From Owenia fusiformis (taxonomy: Eukaryota > Annelida > Polychaeta > Sabellida > Oweniidae), in the NCBI GenBank assembly GCA_903813345.2, contig CAIIXF020000001.1, forward strand, positions 61,800,270 to 61,864,269: DNA of 64,000 nt, written 5' to 3'. Numbering within the stretch: position 1 is the first letter of the stretch; each line of letters opens with the position of its first letter. Positions 43,492 through 56,081 of this stretch are shown piece after piece. The notes beneath the pieces were generated by a model. It was not told the DNA's origin. It did not search any database and saw nothing but the letters and a program-made list of their open reading frames with translations. A program made the position numbers and the translations under genes.

Positions 43492-45520
43492 CACCAACAC
43501 CATCAATAACCTATTTATTAAATTTTTTTTTCTGAAACATAAAAATCAAGAGAAATCCCCGGGAATGGTTCTGATATAGGATCTGATATGTGATTTAGGC
43601 TGATACAGGATCCAATACGGGATCTGATATAGGAATCTAGCTATAATATGGGATCTTTTGAATATCAATTCTATTCCCTGTTTATTTCCCAGGGAAAACA
43701 TGCTATTATGGAATAATGTTAGAATTTTGTAATGATCAACTGTTTTTTTTTTTAATTTTCTGGATGCCTTTGTTAGTCTAAAGGGTCATTTCTTCATGTT
43801 AAATTCTTGTTTTCATATTTTTCTTTTTCTAAAATTTTATCAAGAATTTCTCTTTATAAGTCAAGGTCTTACGATTCTTATTCAGATGCATCAGTCTGTA
43901 TTTGTATGCTCATTATTTCATTTAATATATCCTTAAAAGTACAATAATTTACATCCCAATGATGCCTTGAAGCATGAGCTCTGTCTAGTCCAGCATAGCT
44001 TACCCAGGCAGGCACATGTGCATTTCATCAGCTAAGGGATTCCTTCCAGGGGGAACAGGTAATTGCTATTGAGTCTATGCTGTCAATCTTAATAACTAAA
44101 TATGGTTTAATAGGGAGTAGCCATATCAGCATCTTCTATACCCCCCCCCCCTATAATCATTAAATAGGGACAATTGACGTTACATACTTATTCACATAGC
44201 ACTCCTAAATGCACTGTTTACCACTGAAGGAATCCTACAGTTGATTAAATTCACATGTGACTCTAAACTACACCTTTACCCATGAAAGAATTCTCACTCG
44301 GGAAGTTCAGCTGCATCTTTGAGGATGCATTGTAGAACTGTAAGCTGTTTGTGCTTCCGAGGAAAATTCTTATATGATTTATTCATGGAGGGATTATATA
44401 TTTTATTTGTTTACCCCCCCTGTCCCACTCCGTTCATGAGTATATAGTCACTTACTCCAAAAGTAGTTCATAAAGCACACCTTTTAAAGCCATGGCAAGA
44501 TTCTACAGTTGATACATTTCACCCGTTTCTCTGAGGGTTAAGAAACTGTATAATGTTTGTGGTTTGTGCTCCCAAGGAGAATTTTAATCTACAGTTGTAC
44601 CTTAACCTCCCCTCACCCCATCCATTAACAAAGGTGGAAAATTCTTATATGACTTATCCCTCCCCAATTCATCGATAGAGGATGGCTGATGGACATGATG
44701 GCTGATGGTGCTCCCAAGGAGAATTTTAATCTACCTTAACCTCCCTCTCACCTCATTCATTAACAAAAGGAGATGTAAAATGTCTCCACCTGCCATTTGC
44801 TACAGATGTCGACCATTGACTGCCAACTGCCAACCCTCTAATACCATCCACAAAATACTATAACAAAAGGAGATAGACAGCAGTCACTTATTCCAAAAGT
44901 ATTTCTAATAACATAGCCATAAAGAGATTCTACAGTAGATAAAGTTCACATATACATATGTACCTCTGAGGGTGGTGTGTGGAACTGTTTACAGTTTGTG
45001 CTTCAAAGGGAAATTGTAATATGACTTATAAAGCTTATATATACTACCTCAGAGGGTCATGTTTGGAACTGTAAACAGTTTTTGCTCCCAAAAAAAGGAT
45101 AGGTATCGATATGGTGAACTGAATTCAACAATGTTTTTCTCTTAAACCAATTATTGAAAACATTCTGTAAAAAACATTTATGTAATTTTGACCGATTGAC
45201 AACAATTTAATGCAAAAATTATTTATATACAAGTATATTTTATATAACTGTTTTTGTTAACATTTTTTGTTTTTTTAGTGCAATTGTTTTGTGTTCCTTT
45301 CTACCAATTCTTGAGAATGAAATGAAATATCTCTCCGAATCTTGTTGGAACAAAATAGCATATACAACATTTTCTTAGACCTCTCAATGTTATAGTTATA
45401 CAAAGGAAATTTTGGTTGATTTTATAATAAGTATGCAAAATCTTTTACAAAACCCCCCAAAATAGATAAAAATTAAGTTCAACCTTTAATTTCATTAACA
45501 AGATACTTTTTTAATACGGA
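43492..45520. repeat. Degenerate repeats, no gene
   Basis: From about 44170 to 45100, diverged copies of a unit recur. It contains TTCTACAGTTGATA, CCTCTGAGGGT, GTTTGTGCTCCCAAGGAGAA and ACTTATTCCAAAAGTA. The same unit resumes at about 47380-47640, beyond the element at 45530-47108, so that element interrupted the array. No exon recognised. Confidence 0.5.
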
Positions 45521-45529
45521 GTGGCTCCA

Positions 45530-47108
45530 GGACCGACAATTGTCGGTACTGGAGACTGTCCAGGGGTATTTGCTGGGGTACCGACAATTGTCGGTGCTCT
45601 ATCGTCAACTTGTAGTGCCAGATAGAGAACCGACAATTGTCGGTACGCAAGTGGCTGCTACGTGTTTTTGCTAGAGAGCCGACAATTTCATAAATAAATC
45701 CACTATTTTTACGTTAATACTTAACCTTATCACTGGTAGTCTAGTGGTTAGCGAGCACGACTCAAACACACTCGGTCCCGAGTTCGAATCCCGGCAAGAT
45801 CTTCTTTTTTTCTTTTGAGGGGGGCATAGTGCTTCTTTTGCAGTATGGAATCGTACAGGCATTAACTTGTAGTGAGCCATAATTTATTTCGACTAAAATT
45901 GATTCAACTTCCATCAAAATTGTCCTACAAGCTTCAATTAAAAAAACATTTTAAAGCTCTTTTCTTGTTCTATCTAATGGGTCGATATATACAGTTAGGG
46001 GAGGGGATGCTTTCGCCCCCGTCACTCTCTACCCTTACTACGCCATGGCACAGGAGAAATATCTCATTTAGAATATATCACTGTTTACTTTGCGTTTGGT
46101 AGCTCTCTCATGCGAGATGGAATCGTGGCCATTAACTAAGGGAGCCAAATGCATCAAAAATTGTGCTATAAGGTATGAGTACCGTAATCCAACACCAAAT
46201 TCGAAAATTCATAACAATACTTTGCACATATGGCGTTCGTGATCAACTATAAAACGCTTACCCACCATAGTGTTATATATCAAAATGCACCTGTCCATAT
46301 AGGGGGTTCGATTGACCTACATCAAATTATAGGGAGTCAGGTTACTTTTTGAGATATCAGCGTCCGTTTATTGTAACTCGCGTTTGCTACCACTTCCTCA
46401 ATTCTGATATGACGGGCAAACGCGTAGTAAACATGCTCACGTTCGGAACTATTTTGACCTACATCGCTATTTTCGTAATTCAAATGAAAGTTGAACTCCT
46501 CTTTATTTTGATACCAAATAGTGGCATACTAGGTACCCTAGAAGCCAACTATGGGTTATTTAGAACGATACCACAGGTTTTTAAATGGACTATATAGGGG
46601 TCATACCTTTTGGCGGATGGATATGGAACCTCATACCATAAGCTTCAGATAAAAAAACATTCTAGCTATTTTCTTCTATCTAATGGGTAGCAAACTCCCC
46701 TTTCTACGCCTGATCGGCTCAGGAGAAATATCCTGTCTGTTTAGAATATATATAGCCGTTTATTCTGCCTTAATAGCTCTCTAACGTCTTACTTGTTCAT
46801 GTTTTTTATTGGGCCTTTCAACGTTTACTACCATTCCCTGTTCCCGGGCTACCATTTTTTGACTGGGTTTTGGTAATCCCCGGGTAATCGGGGCTAATGC
46901 CCTCCCCGGGTTTTGCACTTGTTCCCAAAATATCCGTATGATATCTGAAATATCCCCCCGCGCATTGCGCATGCGCCAGAAAATTCGAAATCAATATTTG
47001 TCGGTCCTCTAGCGTGTAAACACAGCATATCTCCCGTACCGACAATTTATTTGTCGGTCCTCTAGCGTGCCACCACATCAGGGTCTAGAGTACCGACAAT
47101 TGTCGGTA
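45530..47108. mobile_element. Element with ACCGACAATTGTCGGT palindromes at both ends
   Basis: The 16-bp perfect palindrome ACCGACAATTGTCGGT occurs at 45532, 45580 and 45629 (48-49 bp apart) and at 47092, with broken forms near 45679, 47000 and 47037. GCTAGAGG/CCTCTAGC joins many of them. The degenerate repeat array continues on both sides, supporting insertion. Inside lies a tRNA-Glu-like relic (45730-45800). No transposase seen. Confidence 0.65.
45730..45800 (+). pseudogene. tRNA-Glu-like relic
   Basis: TCACTGGTAGTCTAGTGGTT followed by AGC resembles the 5' half of tRNA-Glu, including the A box. GAGTTCGAATCCCGG gives a T arm and B box. The anticodon stem does not pair and the acceptor stem is not complementary, so this is a pseudogene or SINE head. 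Confidence 0.6.
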
Positions 47109-47739
47109 CTCTAGCCTTTACGTTTTTAATATCAACCAAACCGTCCTTTGTACGATTACAATATTGAGAGACCACACGTTGTGTTTATGTCGTTTTGTTC
47201 CATTGAGGTTCGGATAAATGTTTCATTTCATTCCGAACATATGATACCAAGAACAAAAGAAGTGTCTCATGTGTTATCTAAAACAATATAGAGAAAAGTA
47301 TATAAATAAATTTCAAATTATAATGTTATGTTACCATACAAAAGATAACCATTAAATTGACATGAGCAAAAGGAGAAAGACAGAAATGATTGTTCAGAAG
47401 TATTTCTTATAATATTCCTTTTATATCTGAAAATAGATAAAGTTTGCAATTTTTGCATGTACCTCTGACTCTGAAGAAACTCCGGATGACTCCCCCTCCC
47501 CCCATTTCATTCAAAAAGGACTGGACTTTTCTCACTTATTCCAAAATTATTTCTTCAAATATCCCCTTTACCCATTTACCTATGTGCAGTTGAGCATAAT
47601 TCAAAGGTTTGCGTGAGACCCCCACATGGGAAGTGGTGGAGGTTTTGACAAAACAAAGATTGAGCTGTCAAACTCAAATCATGGGAGTAACCTATTGAGT
47701 CAACTTCCCCACCCTGGAAGCAATAATAGAGAGTCAATT

Positions 47740-50420
47740 ATAGTTGTTGTTGTTGTTGTATCCTTTATTACCACAAGTGTATATTGTGAGTACATTTACA
47801 ATTTTTTTTTGCATTTAACAATAAAATCACATTTGCATAAGCATATTACGCTTTGCATACATTAGGAATACAGCTTTGGCTTTTAAAATCATTGCTTCAT
47901 CATTGTCTGATTTGAAAGTTTGAAATAAAATGTCATTACCAGTTCTAAATAAATTGAGAAGTGCCACTCTTTCCGCATCTATGGAATTGCAGAAACGTAA
48001 AAAGTGATCCAATGTTCCTATTTCGCCAGTATCACATATATTACATTGTTTGTCATCCCATTTTTTATTTCCATTAAGTGTTTGATTCATAAGCAAATTG
48101 ACCATTACTTTGCAATATTTTAAATCACTAGGGTATTTGAAACTGAGTGCCCACCATTTAAGTGGCTGGGCAAAGCATTTTACACTTACATACAAATGTG
48201 TTGCACTTTTTATAGCACATTTAATCATAAACGTTGCATTTTGGCTTTGACGTAGCCTACCTAAAACTAACTTTCGCCATATTCCCTTTGATGGGTAGAT
48301 ACCTGTGTTTATCATATTAGTTGCAGCATCTAAAAGATCAAATCTGCTTAAAACATTCCATATTGTATTAAGTGGTGACGCAGCACCACCGTGACCATTA
48401 TATTGGAATTCCGTAGCTCGATAAAGAAATACCTGCTTATAAATATTTTTAACCGGTAGTGTTATCAACATAAGGAAGAACATTAATTTATCTAAGGCGA
48501 TTTTATACTCGATGTCCATCCAGCCCAGTGGATCAGTTGAAAATACATTATCAGCAAATTTAGGAAGGCATTGGATGCGTTTTCCAATCTGCCTATGGGC
48601 TGTTTGGATTAATTCAACATCATTATTCGAATAAGAAATGATTGAACTACCGTATAGCATTGTAGGGATAGACAGCGTCCAATAAAGGCGTGATGCCGTT
48701 AGAGGATTGAGTCCACCGCAAGTACTCCCTAGACCAAGTAGAGAGAAATATTTCCTTTTACCAGACGTAACCGCCTTCTCGACATATTCGGAAACGCTTC
48801 CACTAGTTGATAAGGGTATACCTACATGGGTTTGATTTTGCACAATAGTCACCTGCTTGTCGCCAATTTTGAACATAGGCTGTACAGCATGGTGACTATT
48901 TCCAAAAATCATTACATAACATTTATCAGGATGGATATCATACCGCCACTTACGGCTGTGATTGTATGCCAAATTTAGCAGTGCATTCATAGATGTCGTG
49001 CTTGTAGTTATTATCGATGTGTCATCGGCGTAAACTGGACATGTGATATCCAACCCACCAACTAATGCACCCAACTTTAACGATTGCAATTCTAGGATTA
49101 AGTCAGCATTATATAATTGGTACATTAACATAGAATAGACCCCGCCCTGATGAACTCCTTGAAGTACACAGAACGGAGCAGACAGTGTATCCACACGTAC
49201 CATCCACTTGTAATTTTTGTAAGATTCTCGAAGGAGTCTCCATAATTTACCATTTATGCCAATGTTAAATAACTTAAAAAGTAGCCCGTTAAGCCACACA
49301 GTATCGAAGGCCTTACGGATATCAATTGTAGACAAGTATACATTATTTCCTTTGTCAAGATTATGAGCTATTGTCTCTTGTACAATCAGGGATGTATGGA
49401 TCGATGAGCAATTAGATTGAGATGCCCCTTGTAACTGGGGGATATGTGTTAGGATAACTGGCTTGCTTCTGATCAGAAGGATATTATCAAAGACCTTCCT
49501 AAGAACAGACATGAGGGTAATCCCCCTAAAATTGTCTTTTTCTAATGGATCCCGGATACCTGATTTGAGAAGAGGCAATAGTATACCAATTTGAAAGTTG
49601 TTTGGAATAAATTCATTATCAATAATGCTTTGAAGCAGGATCTTAACTACCTGTTGAACCTGAGTACCACCATACCTTAAGTGCTCGGCGGAAACGTTGT
49701 CAGACCCAGTGGCGCGTTTAAGGTTAAGTGAATCTATTGCATGAGATACCTCTTTTAAAGTCAGAGGGTCGGATAAAATTGTGTTACCATTCAAATATGA
49801 CTCTGCTAGCATGCGGTCTATAGCATTGTTAACCATTATCTCATGCTGGTGATCAAAATCATTACTCTGGGAGGGGGTGGAAAGCTTTTCGAAATAAGAT
49901 CGCCACTCATCACATATATCTTTTGGATTAGTCAAAATTTCATTAGTTTCAGAGGATCTGATCAATTTCGAGTTAACTTTACAACCACCTCTACTTTTTT
50001 GAACTAAATGCCAATACATTCTTGGATTCAATCCTTCTGATTCGTGAAGTTTTCTTAATTCATTTTGCTCATATTGATATTGTTCAGTTTTATATCGTTT
50101 CCTGAATAGCTTTTTGGCATTTTTATATCTAATTCGATACTCATTATTGGCGTCTCTCGGACGACCCATATTGCACCATTCATTCCATTTTTTATTACGG
50201 TCTTTTACCAACTCTGAGAGATGTTTTGACCAAAAAGGCTTCAGATGTCTGCGATGTGAAAATGTGAAAATTCCTATTATTAACAATATACTTTTGAAAG
50301 TCTCTACTCTCAGGACTCTTTGAATGGTGCATAATATTTGAGAATGTATAATGTTCATGTTCACTAGGAAAATTCTCATTATGTCAAACTTTACATCGTG
50401 CACTCTATATTAATAGGCAT
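47740..50420 (-). mobile_element. 5'-truncated non-LTR retrotransposon with long intact RT ORF
   Basis: On the minus strand it ends after the ORF with AATAAAGGATACAACAACAA, a (CAA)n tail typical of several LINE clades. The 5' end is cut shortly before the linker HLKPFWSKHLSELVKDRNKK that follows the endonuclease in full LINEs. The open 858-codon frame suggests a young copy. It sits between degenerate repeats (left) and the right long inverted repeat. Confidence 0.85.
47827..50403 (-). CDS. LINE reverse transcriptase (ORF2 fragment)
   Basis: An 858-codon frame. Residues about 50-110 form a basic linker. The RT domain runs from about 230 to 500: KRATGSDNVSAEHLRYGG, FRGITLMSVLRKVFDNIL, STIDIRKAFDTVWLNGL (first catalytic Asp), VHQGGVYSMLMYQLYNADL and VYADDTSII with catalytic Asp460-Asp461. 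The C-terminus has a Cys-His cluster CNICDTGEIGTLDHFLRFC (787-805). No apurinic endonuclease is present, so the copy is truncated and cannot retropose by itself. The protein would reverse-transcribe its own RNA at a nicked target. I do not assign a clade; it is clearly distinct from the LINE family at 13078 and 15240. The first 35 residues of the frame may be host or junction sequence. Confidence 0.9.
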   Translation of the reverse strand: MHDVKFDIMRIFLVNMNIIHSQILCTIQRVLRVETFKSILLIIGIFTFSHRRHLKPFWSKHLSELVKDRNKKWNEWCNMGRPRDANNEYRIRYKNAKKLFRKRYKTEQYQYEQNELRKLHESEGLNPRMYWHLVQKSRGGCKVNSKLIRSSETNEILTNPKDICDEWRSYFEKLSTPSQSNDFDHQHEIMVNNAIDRMLAESYLNGNTILSDPLTLKEVSHAIDSLNLKRATGSDNVSAEHLRYGGTQVQQVVKILLQSIIDNEFIPNNFQIGILLPLLKSGIRDPLEKDNFRGITLMSVLRKVFDNILLIRSKPVILTHIPQLQGASQSNCSSIHTSLIVQETIAHNLDKGNNVYLSTIDIRKAFDTVWLNGLLFKLFNIGINGKLWRLLRESYKNYKWMVRVDTLSAPFCVLQGVHQGGVYSMLMYQLYNADLILELQSLKLGALVGGLDITCPVYADDTSIITTSTTSMNALLNLAYNHSRKWRYDIHPDKCYVMIFGNSHHAVQPMFKIGDKQVTIVQNQTHVGIPLSTSGSVSEYVEKAVTSGKRKYFSLLGLGSTCGGLNPLTASRLYWTLSIPTMLYGSSIISYSNNDVELIQTAHRQIGKRIQCLPKFADNVFSTDPLGWMDIEYKIALDKLMFFLMLITLPVKNIYKQVFLYRATEFQYNGHGGAASPLNTIWNVLSRFDLLDAATNMINTGIYPSKGIWRKLVLGRLRQSQNATFMIKCAIKSATHLYVSVKCFAQPLKWWALSFKYPSDLKYCKVMVNLLMNQTLNGNKKWDDKQCNICDTGEIGTLDHFLRFCNSIDAERVALLNLFRTGNDILFQTFKSDNDEAMILKAKAVFLMYAKRNMLMQM

Positions 50421-50589
50421 TCTTAGCATGTACATTATTTTCTTTTGGCCCATATCTTTCAGCCCATAAATTCCCATCCTCTAGGTCTATATATAAACAT
50501 TGAAACAGGCTTATGACCCAAGAAATTTGTGTTTTATGACATTTGAGAAACATATTCTTGAAGAAAATAATATACAAGGCAGGACATAA

Positions 50590-51210
50590 GTAGTCATCAT
50601 AGAATTTCTGATCCAATTGTGCCACCTCCGCGTTCTTGTATTTCTAAGGGGTAGGGGTCAACAAAGCCATATTAAAAATACAAAATAGAACTTTATCATT
50701 ACATTACTTACATAACAATGTCACACATAGCTTGGAAATGATTTTTGAAAACTACTTGGAGCACTATAAGTGCCTATTATTTCTCTGAAGCTGCAACAAT
50801 AAAATCGGTAAGACTAAAAAGGGGTAAGGGGTAGGGGTCAACAAAGCCATATTAAAAATACAAAATAGTACTCAATCATTACATTCCTTATATTACAATG
50901 TCACACATAGCCTGGAAATGATTTTTGATTACTACTTGGAGCACTATTACTGACTATTATTTCTCTGAAGCTGCAAAAATAAGATTGGTGAAAATAAAAA
51001 GATAACGAAACTATGCTTTTTATTTCGATAAATTATATTTTCTCCCAAACCAATCAACATATCTCCCTATAACTTTGAGAAACGCTTGACTACAGTGCTA
51101 GCAACATAATATGTATAAATCAGTGCTATAGTTAATGTATAACTGATTTTATAGAATGATAATATAGTACCCCCCTGAAATATTATTCTAGGGGGGTAAA
51201 ACTGCTCAGA
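50590..51210 (-). repeat. Long inverted repeat, right copy, with internal 180-bp duplication
   Basis: Inverted relative to 42238-42658. It is 200 bp longer because the block containing GGGGTAGGGGTCAACAAAGC is present twice (near 50648 and 50828). It ends CTAGGGGGGTAAAACTGCTC. Just left of it, 50410-50625 (minus) has a 71-codon frame beginning MAQLDQKFYDDYL that I do not recognise; its first codons are also preserved in the left copy (VAQLDQKFYNKY). Confidence 0.8.
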
Positions 51211-52249
51211 ATCATTCGTCCACAAACTAAAAAGACCCAGACATATATGAATTGATGCTAAATGAAGTCATCTTTCAGAAACATTATGTCTATCAAGTGG
51301 CCCAAGGGAAAGATCAATACCCGGTGATTTCAGCGGGAAGTGGCGTTTCGTTCATTGGATGAGCTGCGCGCGCACGCATAAATGTGATTATCCAATATAA
51401 TTAGGGGAGGGCTATTTGAAGTAGTTTTTGGTCTTAGGCGCGACCCAGGGCTGTTGTCTTAAGGACATTTCGTTGAAAATGAGCCATTCGGCTGATAATT
51501 GGTAAGAGTTTGCGATCTTATAATGTATAACTGTTACTCAGACACATATTTTGACACGATTCTGTTGGAAATAAGCTTTGAACCGAGAGATATTCACGAT
51601 TGATATGCACATTTTTGATTGTGCCATTGCTTTTCTATTGCACAATCCATGTATTGATAGAAGAAACATTAATAATACAGATTGGTTTACCTTCAATACA
51701 TGGCAGACACTACATATCGGTCTATTAATACCAGTTTGTGCCTTAAATAGTTTTATATTTCCATCCACGGCCTGGAGCCTGGGTGTGTTTGTCTCTTATG
51801 TGTATGCTTGTGCATGGACTTCTAATCACTAGCAGAATTTAACATGATCCAAACTCGACATTATAACTCATGCTGTAACATTTTGACTTCGCTGGAAAAC
51901 AATCGGAATTATTTTTCTTGCCAATCAATCATGAATCACAATCAAAATTTCAGAATGATCAATCAGGCAATGGTCCAAATCAAGTTATAACATTTTATGA
52001 TATTCAGCAAGAAGTCCGGTAGAAATACAGAATATTTAAACATCAAAACTGAAAGTTAAAAGCTAATCTGTCAATTTTCTGTCTGCAAAAGAGCGTCCCA
52101 AGAGCGTTTACATTTGACACAATAACAGACTGAGGCTTTGAAATCTAGGATTCCCCAGGAAAATATGACGTCATACTAATTAGCATAAGGATTTCCCTAT
52201 TGGTGTGGGTCGAGCCTTGTTCGAAAACACAATCCATAAATACATGCTA
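51211..52249. other. No gene recognised
   Basis: Short ORFs at 51538-51768 (-) and 51578-51832 (+) overlap each other and show no family resemblance. A GC-richer patch (GAGCTGCGCGCGCACGC near 51360) could be promoter-like but has nothing to anchor it. Confidence 0.3.
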
Positions 52250-52985
52250 ATAGACTGTGGACTATTCTGTAGAAGTGCTCTAGAAATGCATTCTGCTTTT
52301 CATGGAAGGTCACACATTCCAACATATTTCAAACAATCTGTATGATAATGCTGGACACTTTCTGGGTAGTTGGACTTCATGTAGGGGTGGCAGACGACCC
52401 TCAGGCCAATTTATACCCCTACCCCAACAAAACCTTGGGGGTACTTTAATACCACCCAATAAAAAGAATACTAATGCATATCAGATATTTATTGTTTTAT
52501 AGTGGGTAGGGCATGCCATGGTTAGTCAGTGCCAGAAATTTCCAATCTCTGACTTATATGGTTACCATGGAAACAGTTATATCTCATAATCTTCTCAATT
52601 TGACCCCGTCCCAAATGTGTCCTTTAGTTCTCAAAGTGAAATATTTGCAAATCTGTTTGGATTTTGTGGCTGCTACTTTGTCAAAAGTTGAATTAATATG
52701 TATGTATTCACACTAAAGCACTAAAAACTTGATATAATGATCCCATAAATTAATAATATTTATCACATGTAGTCACACACAACTGCTTTAAGGGAAAAGT
52801 GGGCGTGGCACTTTTTGGTACTTGTGTAATTGTTGCAGCATTAAATGAAAAACACATATTACACTAACAACAATTGACATTTAATTAGCATCTACTAACA
52901 TTGTGTAACATTGTAATATGTTCATTATCATTATTAGATACTTTAAATATTTTATATAAGTGTTATCATGACCTTTCCCTATCAT
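52250..52985 (+). repeat. ~740-bp inverted repeat, left copy
   Basis: Begins ATAGACTGTGGACTATTCTG and ends near TTTCCCTATCAT. It matches 56082-56820 inverted along its length. Landmarks are TTCATGTAGGGGTGGCAGAC, ACCATGGTTAGTCAGTGCCA (inverted in the other copy) and AAAGTGGGCGTGGCAC. ORFs here are shadows found in both copies. Confidence 0.85.
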
Positions 52986-55900
52986 TGGTCATCAATGGTC
53001 AAATTAACTTTTAGTCTTTTAGAGGTCCTTAGTCTTTTTAGTTTGTCAAAGTCGTATTCATTGACTTTTACCTAGAATATGAATGGTTCCATTATTAATC
53101 AAGAGCTATGAGTTAAAATTGATTAATACATTTGTCAGGGTTAGAGCCATTTTATGCAATTGAAAAGTAATGGACCGTTCCATCCTTTGAGTATGATGTT
53201 ATCTCATACTGGTGTGATTTGCATACTTGTAACAGTTATGACTTGCATTAAGTTATATGAACTCATTTATCATAAAACAACCCTCCACTAGTATCTCTCA
53301 TAATACCTCTAAATCATCTTCATATTCATGGCCTTAATCGAGAAGGAGGGAGGGGTTACAAACAGAGAGCAAGGACACTGATCAGCACCAAGCGAAGGCA
53401 ACGGCCGTAACCTTCGCATCTAAGATGGCGGACGGTAATTGTCGATTTAGATATTTTTTACTTTCATTGAATTAAACTACTTTAGAGTTGACATTATGCT
53501 TTGACATTTGTACCAAATCAGGCTTAAATGACAGTGGAACTATTGAGTATGATAATTTTTTCATATATCGTGCATGAGCGCCACAGTTCAACGATATCTC
53601 ACTCCGCGGTAATACTAACTAGTAAAGGGGATGTAGTAAACATAAATAAATGATAGGTGAAATGTTATGCCCTGCCTTAATACATAACTAAGATTTCTTA
53701 TTTTCTCGGACAAATGGTGTCTCACAATTGACTAACTGATTCTATTATCAATACATCAACATCAGGTAATGCATGATCTATCCAATGGATTAAAGATAAT
53801 ACTTGATTCTAATATGGCAAAATAAATCATTCCATGTATGAATTGCATAGTGCATCATTTTGCAGATATTATATGATGCATTCATTGACTCATGGTTAAC
53901 AAGGTACGGGTATAACTACTTTTAGTATTTCGCAATGAAATATAAACAATTTACACATTTCCAAAATGCTGTACCTTCAGTGATTCCTTCAATATGGATA
54001 GTGGTTTGTTATGTTGAAACTTAAAATAATATCTAAACAAACCTGTTTAGTGTATAAGAACAATAAAAGTAAATATATTTAATATCAATTATTATTAGAT
54101 ATATGAATATAACCTAAAATAAGAAATCTTGTTCACGTATTCCATTTTAAAATTGGTTGAATGATTTTGGCACAGTAGAAATGATGACAGTCATAATTTA
54201 TAACTTATACCTAAGTAACTTAATATTATGCGTAATATGCCCTGATGCTGTAACATAAATGGTCTTTTATAATCAGGTATGACTGAAATTGGACAAGATC
54301 TTATAAGGTTACAGTTTCCATATAACGTATGTTCCATATTACTACCCCAAATCTCCATACCAGTAGTTAAGTTTATGAGTCATAATCTCTCATAGTTTCT
54401 GATCGCAAATGCCTATCCTTGTCTAGAATATGTCATTTTATCAATTTTATGAAATGATTGTTACATAAAAAAAGTATACATTGTCAATTACACCCCCCCC
54501 CCTCCCACACTAAAACTCCATTTTCTTTATCAATCTTTCTACTTCTGTTAATATTCTCTGTCCGGATTCCCCAATTCTACATACTGTCAAGTAAACATCT
54601 AAATTTTGTAACAATTTTGTTCTAGCTATTGCTGTTGTTTTGAAATGTTGACTTTTCTTGGGGAAAAATTGTTTCAAATCTGACAGAAGTTTTTAGCCAA
54701 TATCATTCAATTCATCAATATTCAAAAGCAGAGTTTCGAAATGCCCTTTGTGCCTGTATTTTCATATTTTTTTTACGAGAATCAGAATCTTATTCTACAA
54801 AACGGATGTTCATGGAAGTAGCACTAATTATTACATCATTGCTATTAATCGTGTGATTTGATTGGCTAATTCAGTACCATGGGACTAAAAATACCATAGC
54901 GTATTTCACAGCTCCCTGAATTATTGGCATATAAAATATGTATCCCTTATTGCCCTGCGTATTGCCCGCCTGGGGATTCTGACAACTGCACCTTCATGAT
55001 TTTTGCAATATGTATTGCCCGCAGCCCGTAGGTATTGCCCTCCATAGAATGAAATATTTGCTTAATATTTATTACTGCTTCGGGCTAAATATCAATTTTG
55101 TTATAAACTGAGCAAAACGCCACCTTTAACATGCAGCTAATTCTCCCATCTAACCAACAGAGCCTCTTTTAACATATCAAAATTTAAAAATTGCCACTGA
55201 TTCAATTTATTCAATCAAATCTAAAATGGTAATACCTTTTTACTGCTTCGAACTTCCTTATATTTTATTTATACCATAGGAGTAGGATGTTTGTCTGTTT
55301 CAATTGATGCTTTCACCAGAAACATGGATATCACTAATTTTGAGTCATATTTAAAATGGTATGCATGAATAGACCTGTGTATTTTATACCAAATAGAAAC
55401 ACTTCCCTGGAGAGTTCTAAATCTCTCTATATAAACAGCCTAGTTTCCCACATCCCTTGTTGACTTTGCTCCCATATTTCCTGTGAAGCTGTGGAACAAT
55501 TTTCTTGTTCTTCACAATATTCCATTTTACTGTAAATCAATTAATAAGGCCAATTTATATCACCGGCTTCCCTAGGTCATTTAAATGCCTTGCAATTTTT
55601 AATCAGCAATAAAGAATAATAGGTGAAATTATCAAATAATGAAAAAGTTGCAAATCTTGCTGTCTCATTGACATAATTTTAAAGAATCTTTAACATTGAC
55701 TTATTGTTTCAGTGGTCCTTTTAAAGTTCATATATACACAATCTGAACAACATCCAGTCTCAAACACAATCTGATTATCATCAAATTTCAAACACAATCT
55801 GAACATCATCAAATTCATTGCAAATGCAGGTTTACTTTAATCCAACAGAATTAATATGATAAATCAATAGACTAAGTGAAATATGTCGAGTCAATGGTAA

Positions 55901-56081
55901 ACACTAGTATCTAGTCCAACTAGCACAAGTGCTGCCATCTACCTACTAGTATCAATCCATCTATCCATATATATAGCACCTAATGAGGTCACTACTTCAA
56001 GAAAGCTTTTTCCCCTGTCTATGGTAAAAAATAAATGAAACAGAAAAGTTAGTTTGACACCATTGGTGATGCCCACCTTCT
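52986..56081. other. Segment between 740-bp inverted repeats; candidate promoter and first exon only
   Basis: Non-repetitive except for a C-run (54493-54501) and three CAAACACAATCTGA-type repeats (55740-55810). One candidate first exon lies at 53425-53434. No transposase or other long ORF, which argues against an autonomous element bounded by the repeats. Confidence 0.4.
53425..53434 (+). other. Candidate first coding exon of the acyl-CoA synthetase gene
   Basis: A locally GC-richer stretch leads to TCTAAGATGGCGGACG, then a GTAATT donor. AAGATGGCGG is a classic start context at housekeeping promoters. Splicing to the acceptor at 60025 gives ATG GCG GAC G/GT CAG TTG TGG, in frame with the synthetase and reading MADGQLWFRMQNRCG. 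The distance is 6.6 kb and other exons could lie between, so this is a hypothesis. Confidence 0.35.

Noticed and set aside
45730-45800. Functional tRNA gene
   Set aside because: A and B boxes are present, but the anticodon and acceptor stems do not pair.
42238-51210. Single large autonomous transposon
   Set aside because: No transposase is recognised, no target duplication was found, and the interior is filled with identifiable separate elements.
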